In this document: piece after piece, positions 25,560-33,777 of the stretch
Layout: each line of letters starts with the position of its first letter
Position numbering within the stretch: the stretch's first letter is position 1
Source of the DNA: Prolixibacteraceae bacterium
GTDB lineage: Bacteria > Bacteroidota > Bacteroidia > Bacteroidales > Prolixibacteraceae
Reading direction: 5' to 3'
Assembly: GCA_019459485.1 (NCBI GenBank)
Contig: JAIBEZ010000018.1
Location: 1 to 47,431 of the forward strand
DNA length: 47,431 nt
Made by a program: the position numbers and the translations under genes
The notes under the pieces: generated by a model
Told to the model about the DNA's origin: nothing
The model's input: only the letters and a program-made list of their open reading frames with translations
Database searches by the model: none

Positions 25560-25611
25560 TTTCCGAGAAAATTTTGAATTGTTGAAACTTGTTAAATTTT
25601 AATTACTTATC

Positions 25612-27207
25612 ATGAAAAACACAGATCTTTTAAAGTATGGTATTAATACCAACGTAGAAATTATTCACAATCCAACTTATGAGGAACTTTTTCAGGCTGA
25701 AATTGATCCAGCCAACGAAGGTTTTGAAAAAGGCATATTAACTGATACAGGAGCTATTTCGGTTGATACAGGTAAATTTACCGGACGTTCTCCAAAAGAT
25801 AAATTCTTCGTAAAAGATGCAGTAACCGATGAGCACCTTTGGTGGGATGGTACGATCAACCGCCCAACAACCCCTGAAGTATTTGAACATTGTAAAGATT
25901 TAGTGACAAAACAACTTTCTTCAGCAAAAAAATTATATGTAGTAGATACATTCTGCGGAACAAACGAAGATACCCGTTTGAAAGTACGTTTTATCATGGA
26001 AGTTGCATGGCAGGCTCACTTCGTTACCAACATGTTTATCCGTCCTTCTCACTTCGAATTGGATAACTACGGCGAACCTGATTTCGTTTGCTTGAATGGT
26101 TCAAAAACTACCAACCCTAATTGGAAAGAACAAGGTTTGAACTCTGAAGTATTTACTTTGTTCAACCTGACTACCAAAATGCAGGTTATTGGTGGAACAT
26201 GGTACGGTGGTGAAATGAAGAAAGGTATTTTTGCCTTGATGAACTACTACTTGCCATTGAGAGGCATGGCTTCGATGCACTGCTCGGCCAACGTTGGTAA
26301 AGATGGTGATGTTGCTATTTTCTTTGGTCTTTCAGGAACAGGTAAAACTACTTTGTCTGCTGACCCAAAACGCTACTTAATTGGTGACGACGAACACGGC
26401 TGGGATGACAATGGTGTATTTAACTACGAAGGTGGTTGCTATGCTAAAGTTATCGATTTGGAAATGGATAAAGAACCTGATATCTGGAGAGCTATCCGTC
26501 GTGATGCTTTGTTGGAAAATGTAACAGTACTGGAAGATGGAACTCCTGATTACACTGCTGCTGCATCGAAAACAGAAAATACCCGTGTTTCTTATCCAAT
26601 CTACCATATCAGCAAAATTGTTGCTCCTTCACGCGCTGGACACGCAAAAAAAATTATTTACCTGTCGGCTGATGCATTTGGTGTATTGCCTCCGGTATCT
26701 ATTTTGGACGAAAAATCAGCTCAATATCACTTCCTTTCAGGATTTACTTCAAAATTAGCCGGAACAGAACGTGGAATTACAGAACCTGTTCCTTCTTTCT
26801 CTCCTGCATTTGGTGAAGCATTCTTAACTTTACACCCAACCATGTATGCAAAAACATTGATAGGGAAAGCAAAAGAACACAATGCTAAAGTGTATCTGGT
26901 GAACACAGGATGGAACGGAACCGGAAAACGTATTTCGTTGAAAAATACACGTGCTATTATCGATGCTATTATCGATGGTTCAATCGAAAATGCTCCAACA
27001 ATTCAAATTCCTATTTTGAACTTGGTTGCTCCTACAAAATTGAACAATGTTGATACTGAAATTCTTGATCCACGTAGCACTTATGCTGATGTTACGGAAT
27101 GGGAAACCAAAGCAAAATCGCTTGCTGCTAAATACATCAAAAATTTCGAACAATATCTCGATAATGATGATGCAAAAGCTTTAGTTGCTTCAGGACCACA
27201 ATTGTAG
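25612..27207 (+). CDS. pckA: ATP-dependent phosphoenolpyruvate carboxykinase
   Basis: 531 residues. Signature motifs are TGRSPKDKF (substrate), MHCSANVG, the kinase 1a P-loop [12 protein letters not shown] and the metal-binding LIGDDEHGW. The [12 protein letters not shown] adenine site follows. The enzyme interconverts oxaloacetate plus ATP with PEP plus CO2. In fermentative Bacteroidota it usually runs in the carboxylating direction to make oxaloacetate for succinate and propionate production. The gene is alone, with its own promoter box and terminator. Its frequent use of AAC, GGT and other preferred codons suggests high expression. Confidence 0.97.
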   Translation: MKNTDLLKYGINTNVEIIHNPTYEELFQAEIDPANEGFEKGILTDTGAISVDTGKFTGRSPKDKFFVKDAVTDEHLWWDGTINRPTTPEVFEHCKDLVTKQLSSAKKLYVVDTFCGTNEDTRLKVRFIMEVAWQAHFVTNMFIRPSHFELDNYGEPDFVCLNGSKTTNPNWKEQGLNSEVFTLFNLTTKMQVIGGTWYGGEMKKGIFALMNYYLPLRGMASMHCSANVGKDGDVAIFFGLSGTGKTTLSADPKRYLIGDDEHGWDDNGVFNYEGGCYAKVIDLEMDKEPDIWRAIRRDALLENVTVLEDGTPDYTAAASKTENTRVSYPIYHISKIVAPSRAGHAKKIIYLSADAFGVLPPVSILDEKSAQYHFLSGFTSKLAGTERGITEPVPSFSPAFGEAFLTLHPTMYAKTLIGKAKEHNAKVYLVNTGWNGTGKRISLKNTRAIIDAIIDGSIENAPTIQIPILNLVAPTKLNNVDTEILDPRSTYADVTEWETKAKSLAAKYIKNFEQYLDNDDAKALVASGPQL

Positions 27208-27231
27208 TCAAATCATTCTTTTGATTATATA

Positions 27232-27265
27232 AAAAGAGGCTAACTCAATCGGGTTTAGCCTCTTT
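27232..27265. terminator. bidirectional terminator between pckA and peroxiredoxin gene
   Basis: AAAAGAGGCTAA and TTAGCCTCTTTT form a 12-bp stem; A and T runs on both sides allow use by both converging genes. Confidence 0.9.
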
Positions 27266-27285
27266 TCTTTTTATGCAGTGATTGC

Positions 27286-28002
27286 TTATTTTACTTTAAT
27301 TGCATTCATTACTTTTTCCTCTGATAATTCTTTGGTGCAGAAGAACCAGTCGTAGCATTTCATGCCCTCTTCTTTAGCCTCCATGCGATCTTTGGCAACT
27401 CCGCAAGATCCGGCTGGAGGTACAATTACAGCATCGCCGGGACGCCAGTCAGCCGGCATGGCAACACTGAAGGCATCAGCCGCCTGAAGAGCGATAACAA
27501 CGCGCATCAGTTCGTCGAAATTACGGCCAAGCGATAGCGGATAATAAATCATGGCGCGGATAATTCCTTTCGGATCGATAAAGAACACTGCACGAACTGC
27601 TTTGGTATTGCTTTCTCCAGGTTGAATCATGCCATATTTTTTGGCAACTTCCATGGTAATGTCTTCAATCAGTGGAAAATTAACTTCCACATTTTTCATT
27701 CCTTTGTATTCAATCTTTTCTTTGATGGTGCGCAGCCATGCAATGTGGCTGTAAAGACCATCAACTGATAAACCAACGAGTTCGCAATTGAATGCACGGA
27801 ACTCTGCTTCCATCGATGCGAAAGTCATAAATTCGGAGGTACAAACAGGGGTGAAATCAGCAGGGTGGCTGAACAGAATTACCCATTTCCCTGAATAATC
27901 AGATGGGAAGTTGATTGGCCCCTGCGTTGTTACTGCTTTAAACTCTGGTGCAGCTTCGCCAATTCTTGGCAATACCATCGTTACTTGATTTGTTGTTTCC
28001 AT
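27286..28002 (-). CDS. Prx6-type peroxiredoxin
   Basis: 238 residues of the long 1-Cys/archaeal type. The peroxidatic cysteine C54 is in SHPADFTPVCTSEF. The Prx6 C-terminal domain has the paired cysteines of MKCYDWFFCTKE, as in hyperthermophilic archaeal enzymes where they resolve the sulfenic acid. It reduces H2O2 and organic peroxides in the cytoplasm. The ferritin-like gene 24 nt upstream on the same strand makes a two-gene peroxide-defence operon. Confidence 0.93.
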   Translation of the reverse strand: METTNQVTMVLPRIGEAAPEFKAVTTQGPINFPSDYSGKWVILFSHPADFTPVCTSEFMTFASMEAEFRAFNCELVGLSVDGLYSHIAWLRTIKEKIEYKGMKNVEVNFPLIEDITMEVAKKYGMIQPGESNTKAVRAVFFIDPKGIIRAMIYYPLSLGRNFDELMRVVIALQAADAFSVAMPADWRPGDAVIVPPAGSCGVAKDRMEAKEEGMKCYDWFFCTKELSEEKVMNAIKVK

Positions 28003-28026
28003 AATTTTAAAATTTAAGGTATTTGT

Positions 28027-28539
28027 TTACATTCTCATTTTCGTAAATTCTTCTTTCATTCTTCTGATATCGGTAAGCCAGTCTTCAATGTCGTTCTCGT
28101 GTTCGAGTTCTTCATTCAGGATTGTGGTAGCCATAGCATGTGTGGTATGGTCTGCTCCACTGGTAAAGTCTGCAATTTCTTTGTACCGTTGAATCGCACA
28201 TCGTTCACCTTTTAAGTTTTGTTCGAGAATAACTTCAACGTAAGGATCAGTTGGAGCATCATAAGAGCAGCGGCTAAGTTTGGGCCACTCTACCGGATTC
28301 AAAACTGGAGTACCACCCAATTGAATGATTCGGTTTACGACCAATACAGCATGTCCCAATTCCTGGTCAGCATGAATTAACAGCTCAGGTTCAACTTCAC
28401 TGCGCATCGGGCCTTCCATTAGTCTTGCGCCAATCCAGTATTGATAATAGGCGAGCCACTCTTCTGCAAGTGCGGCATTTAGCATGTCAATTAATTTCGG
28501 TACATCTAACGACAAAATGTTTACTGCTTGTTTTCCCAT
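28027..28539 (-). CDS. ferritin-like protein resembling Dps-like thioferritin (DPSL)
   Basis: 170 residues forming a four-helix ferritin core. Likely di-iron ligands are E27 (AALAEEWLAYYQ), E60 and H63 (HADQELGHA), E112 (LKGERCAIQ) and the E/H pair in ILNEELEHE near 144-149. Two cysteines, C91 and C114, lie near this centre in sequence; a cysteine pair next to a bacterioferritin-like site is the hallmark of Dps-like thioferritins, which include a Bacteroides fragilis protein. These oxidise Fe2+ with H2O2 and store iron in a 12-mer cage. The neighbour is a peroxiredoxin in the same operon, supporting this role over plain bacterioferritin. Confidence 0.78.
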   Translation of the reverse strand: MGKQAVNILSLDVPKLIDMLNAALAEEWLAYYQYWIGARLMEGPMRSEVEPELLIHADQELGHAVLVVNRIIQLGGTPVLNPVEWPKLSRCSYDAPTDPYVEVILEQNLKGERCAIQRYKEIADFTSGADHTTHAMATTILNEELEHENDIEDWLTDIRRMKEEFTKMRM

Positions 28540-28602
28540 AATTGATAGTTTTTGATTATTGATTGAATCGAAAATTTTTGACCTTTTTTACTAAAGGTGA
28601 AA

Positions 28603-28610
28603 CAAATATA
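28603..28610 (-). promoter_or_regulatory. putative promoter -7 box of thioferritin-peroxiredoxin operon
   Basis: On the minus strand TATATTTG fits TAnnTTTG, 64 nt before the ATG at 28539. It is back-to-back with the DUF134 promoter, so the two divergent operons share about 120 bp. Confidence 0.45.
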
Positions 28611-28641
28611 ACAAAAATAATCACTGTAAGCAAAAGTTCAT

Positions 28642-28649
28642 TATATTTG
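28642..28649 (+). promoter_or_regulatory. putative promoter -7 box of DUF134 operon
   Basis: TATATTTG fits TAnnTTTG. Overlapping it, TTTGTAACGAACAAA (28646-28660) is an imperfect palindrome that could be an operator for the DUF134 protein. A transcript start near 28655 leaves almost no leader for an ATG at 28660 and favours GTG 28675. Confidence 0.45.
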
Positions 28650-28674
28650 TAACGAACAAATGCTCATAATTGTG

Positions 28675-29247
28675 GCGCGACCAAAACGAATACGAAAGAT
28701 GACAAATCCCCCGCATTTCAAGGGATTCAGGCCTATTGGCCTTCCGGCGGAAAACAATCCGGTAGTTTTAGATTACGAAGAATATGAAGCCATTCGTTTA
28801 AGCGACTTTGAATTGAATGGTCATCTGGAGGCTTCACGGATAATGGAGGTTTCGCGTCCAACCTATACACGTATTTATGAAAGCGCCAGACGAAAAGTTG
28901 CACAGGCGTTCGTATTGGGTAAAGCAATCGTTTTTGAGGGAGGTAAAGTGTATTTTGACAGTGAATGGTATTCGTGCAATAGTTGTAGATGTTATTTCAA
29001 TCACCCGGCAAAAGACGAAGAAATCAGAAATTGTACCCTTTGTGGTTCGGCTGACATTGATCAATACATCAAAAATACAACATTTAGTCATTTAGAAGAT
29101 GTTTGCGTTTGTCCAAAGTGTGGATTTGAAAAGGATCATTTATTCGGAACGCCATGTCGGGAGGATGTTTGCCCTAATTGCAATTGTGCTATGATAAGAA
29201 AAGGGACACCGCACCAGCATCAAATGAAAAACAGAAACTGTAATTAA
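28675..29247 (+). CDS. DUF134 DNA-binding regulator with zinc-ribbon tail
   Basis: 190 residues from GTG 28675, giving the family-typical start MARPKRIRKM; ATG 28660 would add five residues. The N-terminal DUF134 domain holds a sigma70-r4-like helix-turn-helix (LDYEEYEAIRLSDF ... ASRIMEVSRPTYTRIYESAR, about 35-75). The C-terminal half carries three cysteine pairs: CNSC (about 104), CTLC and CPKCGF, with CPNCNC at the end. These may bind zinc or an Fe-S cluster. DUF134 genes commonly sit next to NifX-type genes, as here. It probably senses metal or redox state and regulates the following operon, and perhaps the divergent peroxide operon. Confidence 0.85.
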   Translation, partial: ARPKRIRKMTNPPHFKGFRPIGLPAENNPVVLDYEEYEAIRLSDFELNGHLEASRIMEVSRPTYTRIYESARRKVAQAFVLGKAIVFEGGKVYFDSEWYSCNSCRCYFNHPAKDEEIRNCTLCGSADIDQYIKNTTFSHLEDVCVCPKCGFEKDHLFGTPCREDVCPNCNCAMIRKGTPHQHQMKNRNCN

Positions 29248-29257
29248 AAACTAAAAT

Positions 29258-29575
29258 ATGAAAGTAGCAATCACATCAACAGGAAATAGCCCGGAAGCTA
29301 AAATTGACAGCCGTTTTGGTCGTTGTTCGTATTTTGTAATATACGATACTGAAACTCGTTCCACGGAATATATTCCAAACCCAAACAAAGAAAATGTAGA
29401 AGGTGCAGGACCGGCATCAGTTCAGGTTATTGCTTCAAGAGGTGCAGCAAAAGTTGTGTCCGGTGAGTTCGGAGCTAAAGTAAAAGTGCTTTTCGATAGT
29501 CTTCAAATTCAGCTTGTTGTAATAAACGATCCTGAAAAAAAGATAAGTGAAATTATAGAAATGTTGAACCATTAA
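29258..29575 (+). CDS. NifX/NifB-type metallocluster-binding protein (ORP-like)
   Basis: 105 residues, a single dinitrogenase iron-molybdenum cofactor-binding domain (PF02579-like). It shows KVAITSTG start, AKIDSRFGRCSYFVIYD, the GAGPASVQVIASRGAAKVVSG segment and a helix-strand ending. In Desulfovibrio a homologue of this size, the orange protein, binds a Mo-Cu sulfide cluster. The position in front of DUF5320-like and MinD-ferredoxin genes matches that context. Which metal is bound here cannot be told from sequence. Confidence 0.88.
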   Translation: MKVAITSTGNSPEAKIDSRFGRCSYFVIYDTETRSTEYIPNPNKENVEGAGPASVQVIASRGAAKVVSGEFGAKVKVLFDSLQIQLVVINDPEKKISEIIEMLNH

Positions 29576-29586
29576 GAATAGACATC

Positions 29587-29769
29587 ATGCCACAACTAGA
29601 TGGAACCGGTCCCGAAAAGAAAGGTGCACAAACCGGCCGGGGATTAGGAAAATGTAAAAGTGTGCCTTTTGATGAAGCCCTCGAAAAACTTGGGAAAGGT
29701 CTGGGTTTACGTCGCAAAACCGGCGGCGGACAGGGGGAAGGTAAACGCTTGAAAAGCGGGTTGAAATAG
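29587..29769 (+). CDS. small DUF5320-like protein 1
   Basis: 60 residues, starting MPQLDGTGPEKKGAQTGRG with GKCKS near residue 22. The MPxLxxTGPxxxGxxTGRxxGxC head is shared with the next two genes, but this copy is the most diverged. It ends with a Gly/Arg-rich tail (GLGLRRKTGGGQGEGKRLK). These small cysteine-containing proteins accompany NifX and MinD-ferredoxin genes in anaerobes; their function is not established. Confidence 0.75.
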   Translation: MPQLDGTGPEKKGAQTGRGLGKCKSVPFDEALEKLGKGLGLRRKTGGGQGEGKRLKSGLK

Positions 29770-29785
29770 TGTTAACCACAATAAA

Positions 29786-29793
29786 AGGAGGTT
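29786..29793 (+). promoter_or_regulatory. strong Shine-Dalgarno site of DUF5320-like gene 2
   Basis: AGGAGGTT ends a few bases before ATG 29797. Such a full match to the 16S rRNA anti-SD is rare in Bacteroidota and decides this start. Confidence 0.8.
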
Positions 29794-29796
29794 ATT

Positions 29797-30003
29797 ATGC
29801 CAGGATTAAATCAAACTGGCCCGATGGGACAAGGTCCTATGACTGGTAGAAGAGCAGGCCGGTGCAATCCTTCTGTTAAAGAAAATAATAACGATGAAAT
29901 TAAAAATGCAGTAGCTGGTTTGGTTGCTGTTGTTATCATCGGCTTAACAGAACGGGTTTGGAATTGGATAAAAGAAAAGCGACTGAAAAGCGCTTCAAAA
30001 TAG
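29797..30003 (+). CDS. small DUF5320-like protein 2 with membrane segment
   Basis: 68 residues. The head (MPGLNQTGPMGQGPMTGRRA, then GRC) is the DUF5320-like signature. A hydrophobic helix (VAGLVAVVIIGLTERVW, about 38-54) suggests membrane or partner contact. Its 5' end and SD region are almost duplicated in the next gene, so the pair arose by recent tandem duplication followed by tail replacement. Function unknown; a scaffold or chaperone for the metallocluster proteins is speculative. Confidence 0.75.
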   Translation: MPGLNQTGPMGQGPMTGRRAGRCNPSVKENNNDEIKNAVAGLVAVVIIGLTERVWNWIKEKRLKSASK

Positions 30004-30019
30004 TATTAATTATTATAAA

Positions 30020-30027
30020 AGGAGGTT
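30020..30027 (+). promoter_or_regulatory. strong Shine-Dalgarno site of DUF5320-like gene 3
   Basis: AGGAGGTT before ATG 30031, in the same spacing and flanks as the copy at 29786. Confidence 0.8.
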
Positions 30028-30030
30028 ATT

Positions 30031-30264
30031 ATGCCAGGATTAAATCAAACAGGTCCGATGGGGCAAGGCCCTAAGACAGGCCGTCGTATGGGACGATGTA
30101 CCAATTTTGGTGCAAAATTGAATCTTCAACCAGCAACTGACAACGAAAATCCAGAAGTGAAGATTCCTGAAAATATTTTGGGAAGAGGTCTGGGTTTAGG
30201 ACGCGGAAGAGGTGGACGCGGTCAGGGAATGGGACGGCAAAACCGTTTCAGAGGTGGAAATTAA
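30031..30264 (+). CDS. small DUF5320-like protein 3, Gly/Arg-rich
   Basis: 77 residues. The first 20 are almost identical to gene 2 (MPGLNQTGPMGQGPKTGRRM, then GRC). A spacer rich in Asn and Pro leads to a Gly/Arg tail (GRGLGLGRGRGGRGQGMGRQ) that is typical of the family and could bind nucleic acid or acidic partners. The one cysteine of the head, conserved in all three paralogues, is a candidate metal or cluster ligand. Confidence 0.75.
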   Translation: MPGLNQTGPMGQGPKTGRRMGRCTNFGAKLNLQPATDNENPEVKIPENILGRGLGLGRGRGGRGQGMGRQNRFRGGN

Positions 30265-30271
30265 AAAAATC

Positions 30272-30295
30272 AGGAGGGGTCATCAAGCCCCTTCT
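30272..30295 (+). terminator. weak intercistronic hairpin
   Basis: AGGAGGGG pairs with CCCCTTCT around TCATCAAG. The following sequence is not a strong U tract, so it may be a partial terminator or an RNA-stability element that sets the upstream genes at higher expression than those downstream. Confidence 0.4.
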
Positions 30296-30326
30296 CTTTA
30301 TAAATATTAAACTAAAAAATAAACAG

Positions 30327-30689
30327 ATGAACAAACGAATTGCTATTCCGATGGAAAACGGGGTTTTGTGTGCCCATTTTGGGCATTGCCAACAATTTGC
30401 AATTGTTGAAGTGGTAAATGGAGTAATTACTGATTATAAAGAAGAAACACCTCCCGAACATGTACCGGGTTTGTATCCGCGTTGGGTTGCCGGATTCGGC
30501 GTGACTGATGTAATTGGCGGAGGCATGGGCCAAAAAGCGATTGATTTGTTTAATCAGCAAAATATCAATGCTTTTGTAGGCGCTCCAATAAAATCGGCCA
30601 GAGAATTGGTCAGTGATTTTATTGAGAACAAACTTACTCTGACTGCAAATTATTGTAATCACGATGGAAACCACGAGTGTAATCATTAG
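30327..30689 (+). CDS. NifX-type metallocluster-binding protein with His/Cys tail
   Basis: 120 residues. PF02579-like fold: RIAIPMENGVLCAHFGHCQQ, FAIVEV, GGGMGQKAIDLF and NINAFVGAP. It ends in a His/Cys-rich tail (NYCNHDGNHECNH) able to bind metal, plus C14/C21 in the CAHFGHC motif. It is a second, different NifX-type protein next to the first, as in ORP loci. It probably works with the two MinD-ferredoxin ATPases immediately downstream. Confidence 0.88.
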   Translation: MNKRIAIPMENGVLCAHFGHCQQFAIVEVVNGVITDYKEETPPEHVPGLYPRWVAGFGVTDVIGGGMGQKAIDLFNQQNINAFVGAPIKSARELVSDFIENKLTLTANYCNHDGNHECNH

Positions 30690-30714
30690 ATTGAATGAGC
30701 AATCCGCTTAAATT

Positions 30715-31590
30715 ATGACTGAAAATCCGCCGATGAAAATAGCTGTGGCAAGTGGTAAAGGAGGTACAGGTAAAACGCTTGTTTCAACCAATCTGTTTTG
30801 GGCGATTCAAAATGCCGGAATCTCTGCAACATTGGTTGACTGCGATGCGGAAGAACCCAATGTTGCAGAATTCATATCCGGTGAATTATTGAACAGTTTT
30901 TCAGTCACTCAGAAAATACCGGTTATTGATCCAGAACTTTGTAAATTTTGTGGCAAATGCTTCAATTACTGTAATTATAACGCGATTGTATATCTGCCAG
31001 CCAATCATTTTATTCAGGTGGTCGAAGATTTGTGCCACGATTGTGGTGCCTGTATCGTAGCTTGTAAGTTTGACGCAATTACTGAAAAAGAGAAAGATTT
31101 GGGTGTAGTTCAAACCATGTTCATAAACAGTAATGCCGAAATTATTGAAGCAAGGGCCAATGTGGGAGTTTATTCGCCTGTGCCGGTTATCAAAAAGGCA
31201 ATTAATTCATTAAACGACCGGTCTCTGGCAATTTTTGATTCGCCTCCAGGAATTTCCTGTCCGTTTATTGCTACAGTTGGAGACGCCGATTTTGTGGTTT
31301 TGGTTACCGAGCCAACCCCTTTTGGCCTGAACGACCTGAAACTTTCAGTAGAAACATTGCAGCAACTTAAAAAGCCTTGCGGAGTAATCGTAAACCGTGC
31401 CGGATTAGGCAACCGCGATGTTTATAATTGGTTGAATGATAAAAACATTCCTTTATTGCTCGAAATCCCTTTCGATAGGGAAATCGCCCGCATATATTCC
31501 GAAGGTCATTTGCTGGTGGAGGAAAAGCCTGCTTATCAGTTTCAGTTTATAGAATTATTAAAAACGATCGAAAGGATAGTCAAAATATGA
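30715..31590 (+). CDS. MinD/Mrp-type ATPase with inserted 2x[4Fe-4S] ferredoxin domain, 1
   Basis: 291 residues. A deviant Walker A, SGKGGTGKT (about 13-21), marks the MinD/ParA/Mrp clan. Two tetracysteine motifs follow, CKFCGKCFNYC and CHDCGACIVAC (about 78-88 and 105-115), the inserted bacterial-ferredoxin domain. The rest is P-loop (DSPPGISCP, VTEPTPFGLNDL). In the Desulfovibrio ORP complex two ATPases of this design associate with the orange protein. ATG 30733 (MKIAVASG) is an alternative start. It overlaps its paralogue by 4 nt (ATGA). Confidence 0.92.
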   Translation: MTENPPMKIAVASGKGGTGKTLVSTNLFWAIQNAGISATLVDCDAEEPNVAEFISGELLNSFSVTQKIPVIDPELCKFCGKCFNYCNYNAIVYLPANHFIQVVEDLCHDCGACIVACKFDAITEKEKDLGVVQTMFINSNAEIIEARANVGVYSPVPVIKKAINSLNDRSLAIFDSPPGISCPFIATVGDADFVVLVTEPTPFGLNDLKLSVETLQQLKKPCGVIVNRAGLGNRDVYNWLNDKNIPLLLEIPFDREIARIYSEGHLLVEEKPAYQFQFIELLKTIERIVKI

Positions 31591-32453
31591 ACGAAATAGT
31601 AATTCTTAGCGGTAAAGGTGGAACGGGTAAAACAAGCTTAAGTGCAGCATTTGCAACTTTACATAAGAATACGATTGTTGCCGATTGTGACGTAGATGCG
31701 GCAGACCTCCATTTGATTTTGCAACCTGTAAACTATTACGATCGGAATTTTACTACCGGACATAAAGCGGTAATCAATTATCAAACCTGCACCAACTGCG
31801 GACAGTGTATTGATTATTGCCGCTTCGATGCGATCTCATTCCGGGGTGAAAAAGTTATAATCTCCGAAATATCGTGCGATGGCTGCAAATTGTGCTCTCG
31901 AATTTGCCCATCCCATTCTATTCAAATGATTCCAAGCGATAAAAGTCGTTGGTATGCCGGTAATTACCGCAGTGGAAAAATGGTTCATGCACGGCTTGCT
32001 CCAGGTGAAGAAAATTCGGGCAAACTCGTCAATGTAGTACGCGAACATGCCCGAAAAACTGCACAGGAAACAGGCTGGGATAATATTATCATTGATGGGC
32101 CTCCCGGAACAGGGTGTCCGGTCATTTCATCGGTTACCGGAACAAACAAAGCAATTATTGTTACCGAGCCAACCAATTCCGGTTTTCATGACATGAAACG
32201 TGTACTCGAAATCACGGCTAACTTCAAAGTGAAAACGTATGTCGTGATCAACAAATACGACCTCAATGAGTCAATTTCCAACAAGATAGAAAATTGGTGT
32301 GTGGAAAATGGTATTCCGGTTATCGGAAAGATTGCCTTTGATCCTGAAATCGTAATGGCAATGATCAACTGCCAAAGCATTAACGAATGGCGGCCTGAAT
32401 CAGAAACGAGTAGGGAAATATGTAAAATTTACAACCAAATATACAATGAATGA
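31587..32453 (+). CDS. MinD/Mrp-type ATPase with inserted 2x[4Fe-4S] ferredoxin domain, 2
   Basis: 288 residues, paralogue of the preceding gene and coupled to it by ATGA. Walker A LSGKGGTGKTS (about 7-17), ferredoxin motifs CTNCGQCIDYC and CDGCKLCSRIC, then DGPPGTGCPV and VTEPTNSGFHDM. The two proteins probably form a heterodimer in which ATP binding gates electron or cluster transfer to a NifX-type acceptor. It ends in a second ATGA overlap with the next gene. Confidence 0.92.
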   Translation: MNEIVILSGKGGTGKTSLSAAFATLHKNTIVADCDVDAADLHLILQPVNYYDRNFTTGHKAVINYQTCTNCGQCIDYCRFDAISFRGEKVIISEISCDGCKLCSRICPSHSIQMIPSDKSRWYAGNYRSGKMVHARLAPGEENSGKLVNVVREHARKTAQETGWDNIIIDGPPGTGCPVISSVTGTNKAIIVTEPTNSGFHDMKRVLEITANFKVKTYVVINKYDLNESISNKIENWCVENGIPVIGKIAFDPEIVMAMINCQSINEWRPESETSREICKIYNQIYNE

Positions 32454-32839
32454 CTAATACATTAATTCATATTGCATTATATATAAACAAAAAGGATGTT
32501 GATTCATTTTATTTGGATGTTCTTCATGGGGAAATTACCAGAACATTTGAACTTTCAAAAGATGTTTCGTCAGACATTTTTAATATTGATAAAAATGTGA
32601 AAGTGGTTCAGGTTTCTTGCAATGGAATTGATTTTGAGTTGTTTATTGATGATGATCCTCAGTTGCCAACTTTTGCCCATGTTTGTTTTTATTCTGAGCA
32701 GGCACAAAAAATTAAGGAAAGAGCAAATCAGAAAGGTTATCGTACCCATTCACACAAAAATAACTCAGCGGAAACATATTTCATTCGAGATGGAAACTAT
32801 AATCTGTTTGAGATTAAACAAGAAAGGAATACTCCATGA
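32450..32839 (+). CDS. VOC-fold (glyoxalase/dioxygenase-like) protein
   Basis: 129 residues with paired beta-alpha-beta-beta-beta patterns: IHIALYINKKDVDSFYLDVL and TFAHVCFYSEQAQKI, and a final IRDGNYNLFEIKQ strand. This is the layout of vicinal-oxygen-chelate proteins. Metal ligands are plausible at H7, H77 and a C-terminal Glu but are not fully certain. Both flanking junctions are 4-nt overlaps, so it is an integral part of the operon. Reaction unknown. Confidence 0.7.
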   Translation: MTNTLIHIALYINKKDVDSFYLDVLHGEITRTFELSKDVSSDIFNIDKNVKVVQVSCNGIDFELFIDDDPQLPTFAHVCFYSEQAQKIKERANQKGYRTHSHKNNSAETYFIRDGNYNLFEIKQERNTP

Positions 32840-33774
32840 TCAGTTTTGGACCAATACCATCACGCCGGTTAGGTAAAAGCCTGGGAATAAATAATATCAG
32901 TTCTCAAAAAGTTTGTACTTATTCCTGCATTTATTGCCAGGTTGGAATAACGAATAAGTATAGCGCCGACCGCACTTCGTTTTTTGAACCTTCGGTGATT
33001 TATGATGAGGTTAAAAAACATTTGCAAAAACTTGATGCGATTGATATGCCAGATTATTTGACTTTTGTATCAAATGGTGAGCCTACCCTGGATATTAACC
33101 TTGGAAAGTCGATTGAAATTCTAAAGACATTTAACATCCCGATTGCTGTAATCACCAATGGTTCGATGTTAAACGACTCATTGGTTCGCGAAGAATTAAG
33201 TCATGCAGATTGGGTTTCGGTAAAGATTGACACTGCCGATAAAGAAACCTGGAAAACATTAAACAGGCCTTTGGCAAAGCTTGATTTCGACCATTATAAA
33301 AATGGGTTGCTTAAATTCTCGCAAGAATTTAAAGGAAAATTAGTAAGCGAAACAATGCTGGTAAAAGGCGTAAATGATTCTCCTGAAATTTTACATCAAA
33401 CCGCTGAATTGGTTTTATCAATAAATTCATCCACTGCCTATTTGTCAATTCCAACGCGGCCACCTGCAATTGCCACGGTAACTGCTCCCGGTGAAAGTGA
33501 GATCAATGCAGCCTATCAAATTTATACTGAAATGGGATTAAATACCGAGCTTATGCTTGGTTTTGAAGGAACGAATACAGGATTTACAGGCAATGCGATT
33601 GATGACATTATAAATATCTGCACCGTTCACCCCATTCGGGAAGATACCATGCAGGAGCTTTTAAGAAAGGACAATGCTGATCCCATGATATTGAAATCGT
33701 TGATTCATGGCAAGCATATTCAGCAGGTGAAATATGGGTCAAACACATTTTATATTCGCAAATTTCATAGTTAA
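32836..33774 (+). CDS. radical SAM protein (wyosine-type family)
   Basis: 312 residues. The start SFGPIPSRRLGKSLG and the cluster motif C27-x3-C31-x2-C34 (CTYSCIYC) match the radical SAM group related to TYW1-like wyosine proteins. GEPTL (the SAM-contacting GGE-like motif) and VITNGSM follow. The catalytic barrel runs to about residue 220, and a C-terminal segment (TVHPIREDTMQELL) looks like a winged-helix. It generates a 5'-deoxyadenosyl radical, with unknown substrate. Its place between ferredoxin-type ATPases and an Mrp scaffold suggests a role in cofactor or cluster modification. Confidence 0.88.
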   Translation: MISFGPIPSRRLGKSLGINNISSQKVCTYSCIYCQVGITNKYSADRTSFFEPSVIYDEVKKHLQKLDAIDMPDYLTFVSNGEPTLDINLGKSIEILKTFNIPIAVITNGSMLNDSLVREELSHADWVSVKIDTADKETWKTLNRPLAKLDFDHYKNGLLKFSQEFKGKLVSETMLVKGVNDSPEILHQTAELVLSINSSTAYLSIPTRPPAIATVTAPGESEINAAYQIYTEMGLNTELMLGFEGTNTGFTGNAIDDIINICTVHPIREDTMQELLRKDNADPMILKSLIHGKHIQQVKYGSNTFYIRKFHS

Positions 33775-33777
33775 ATT

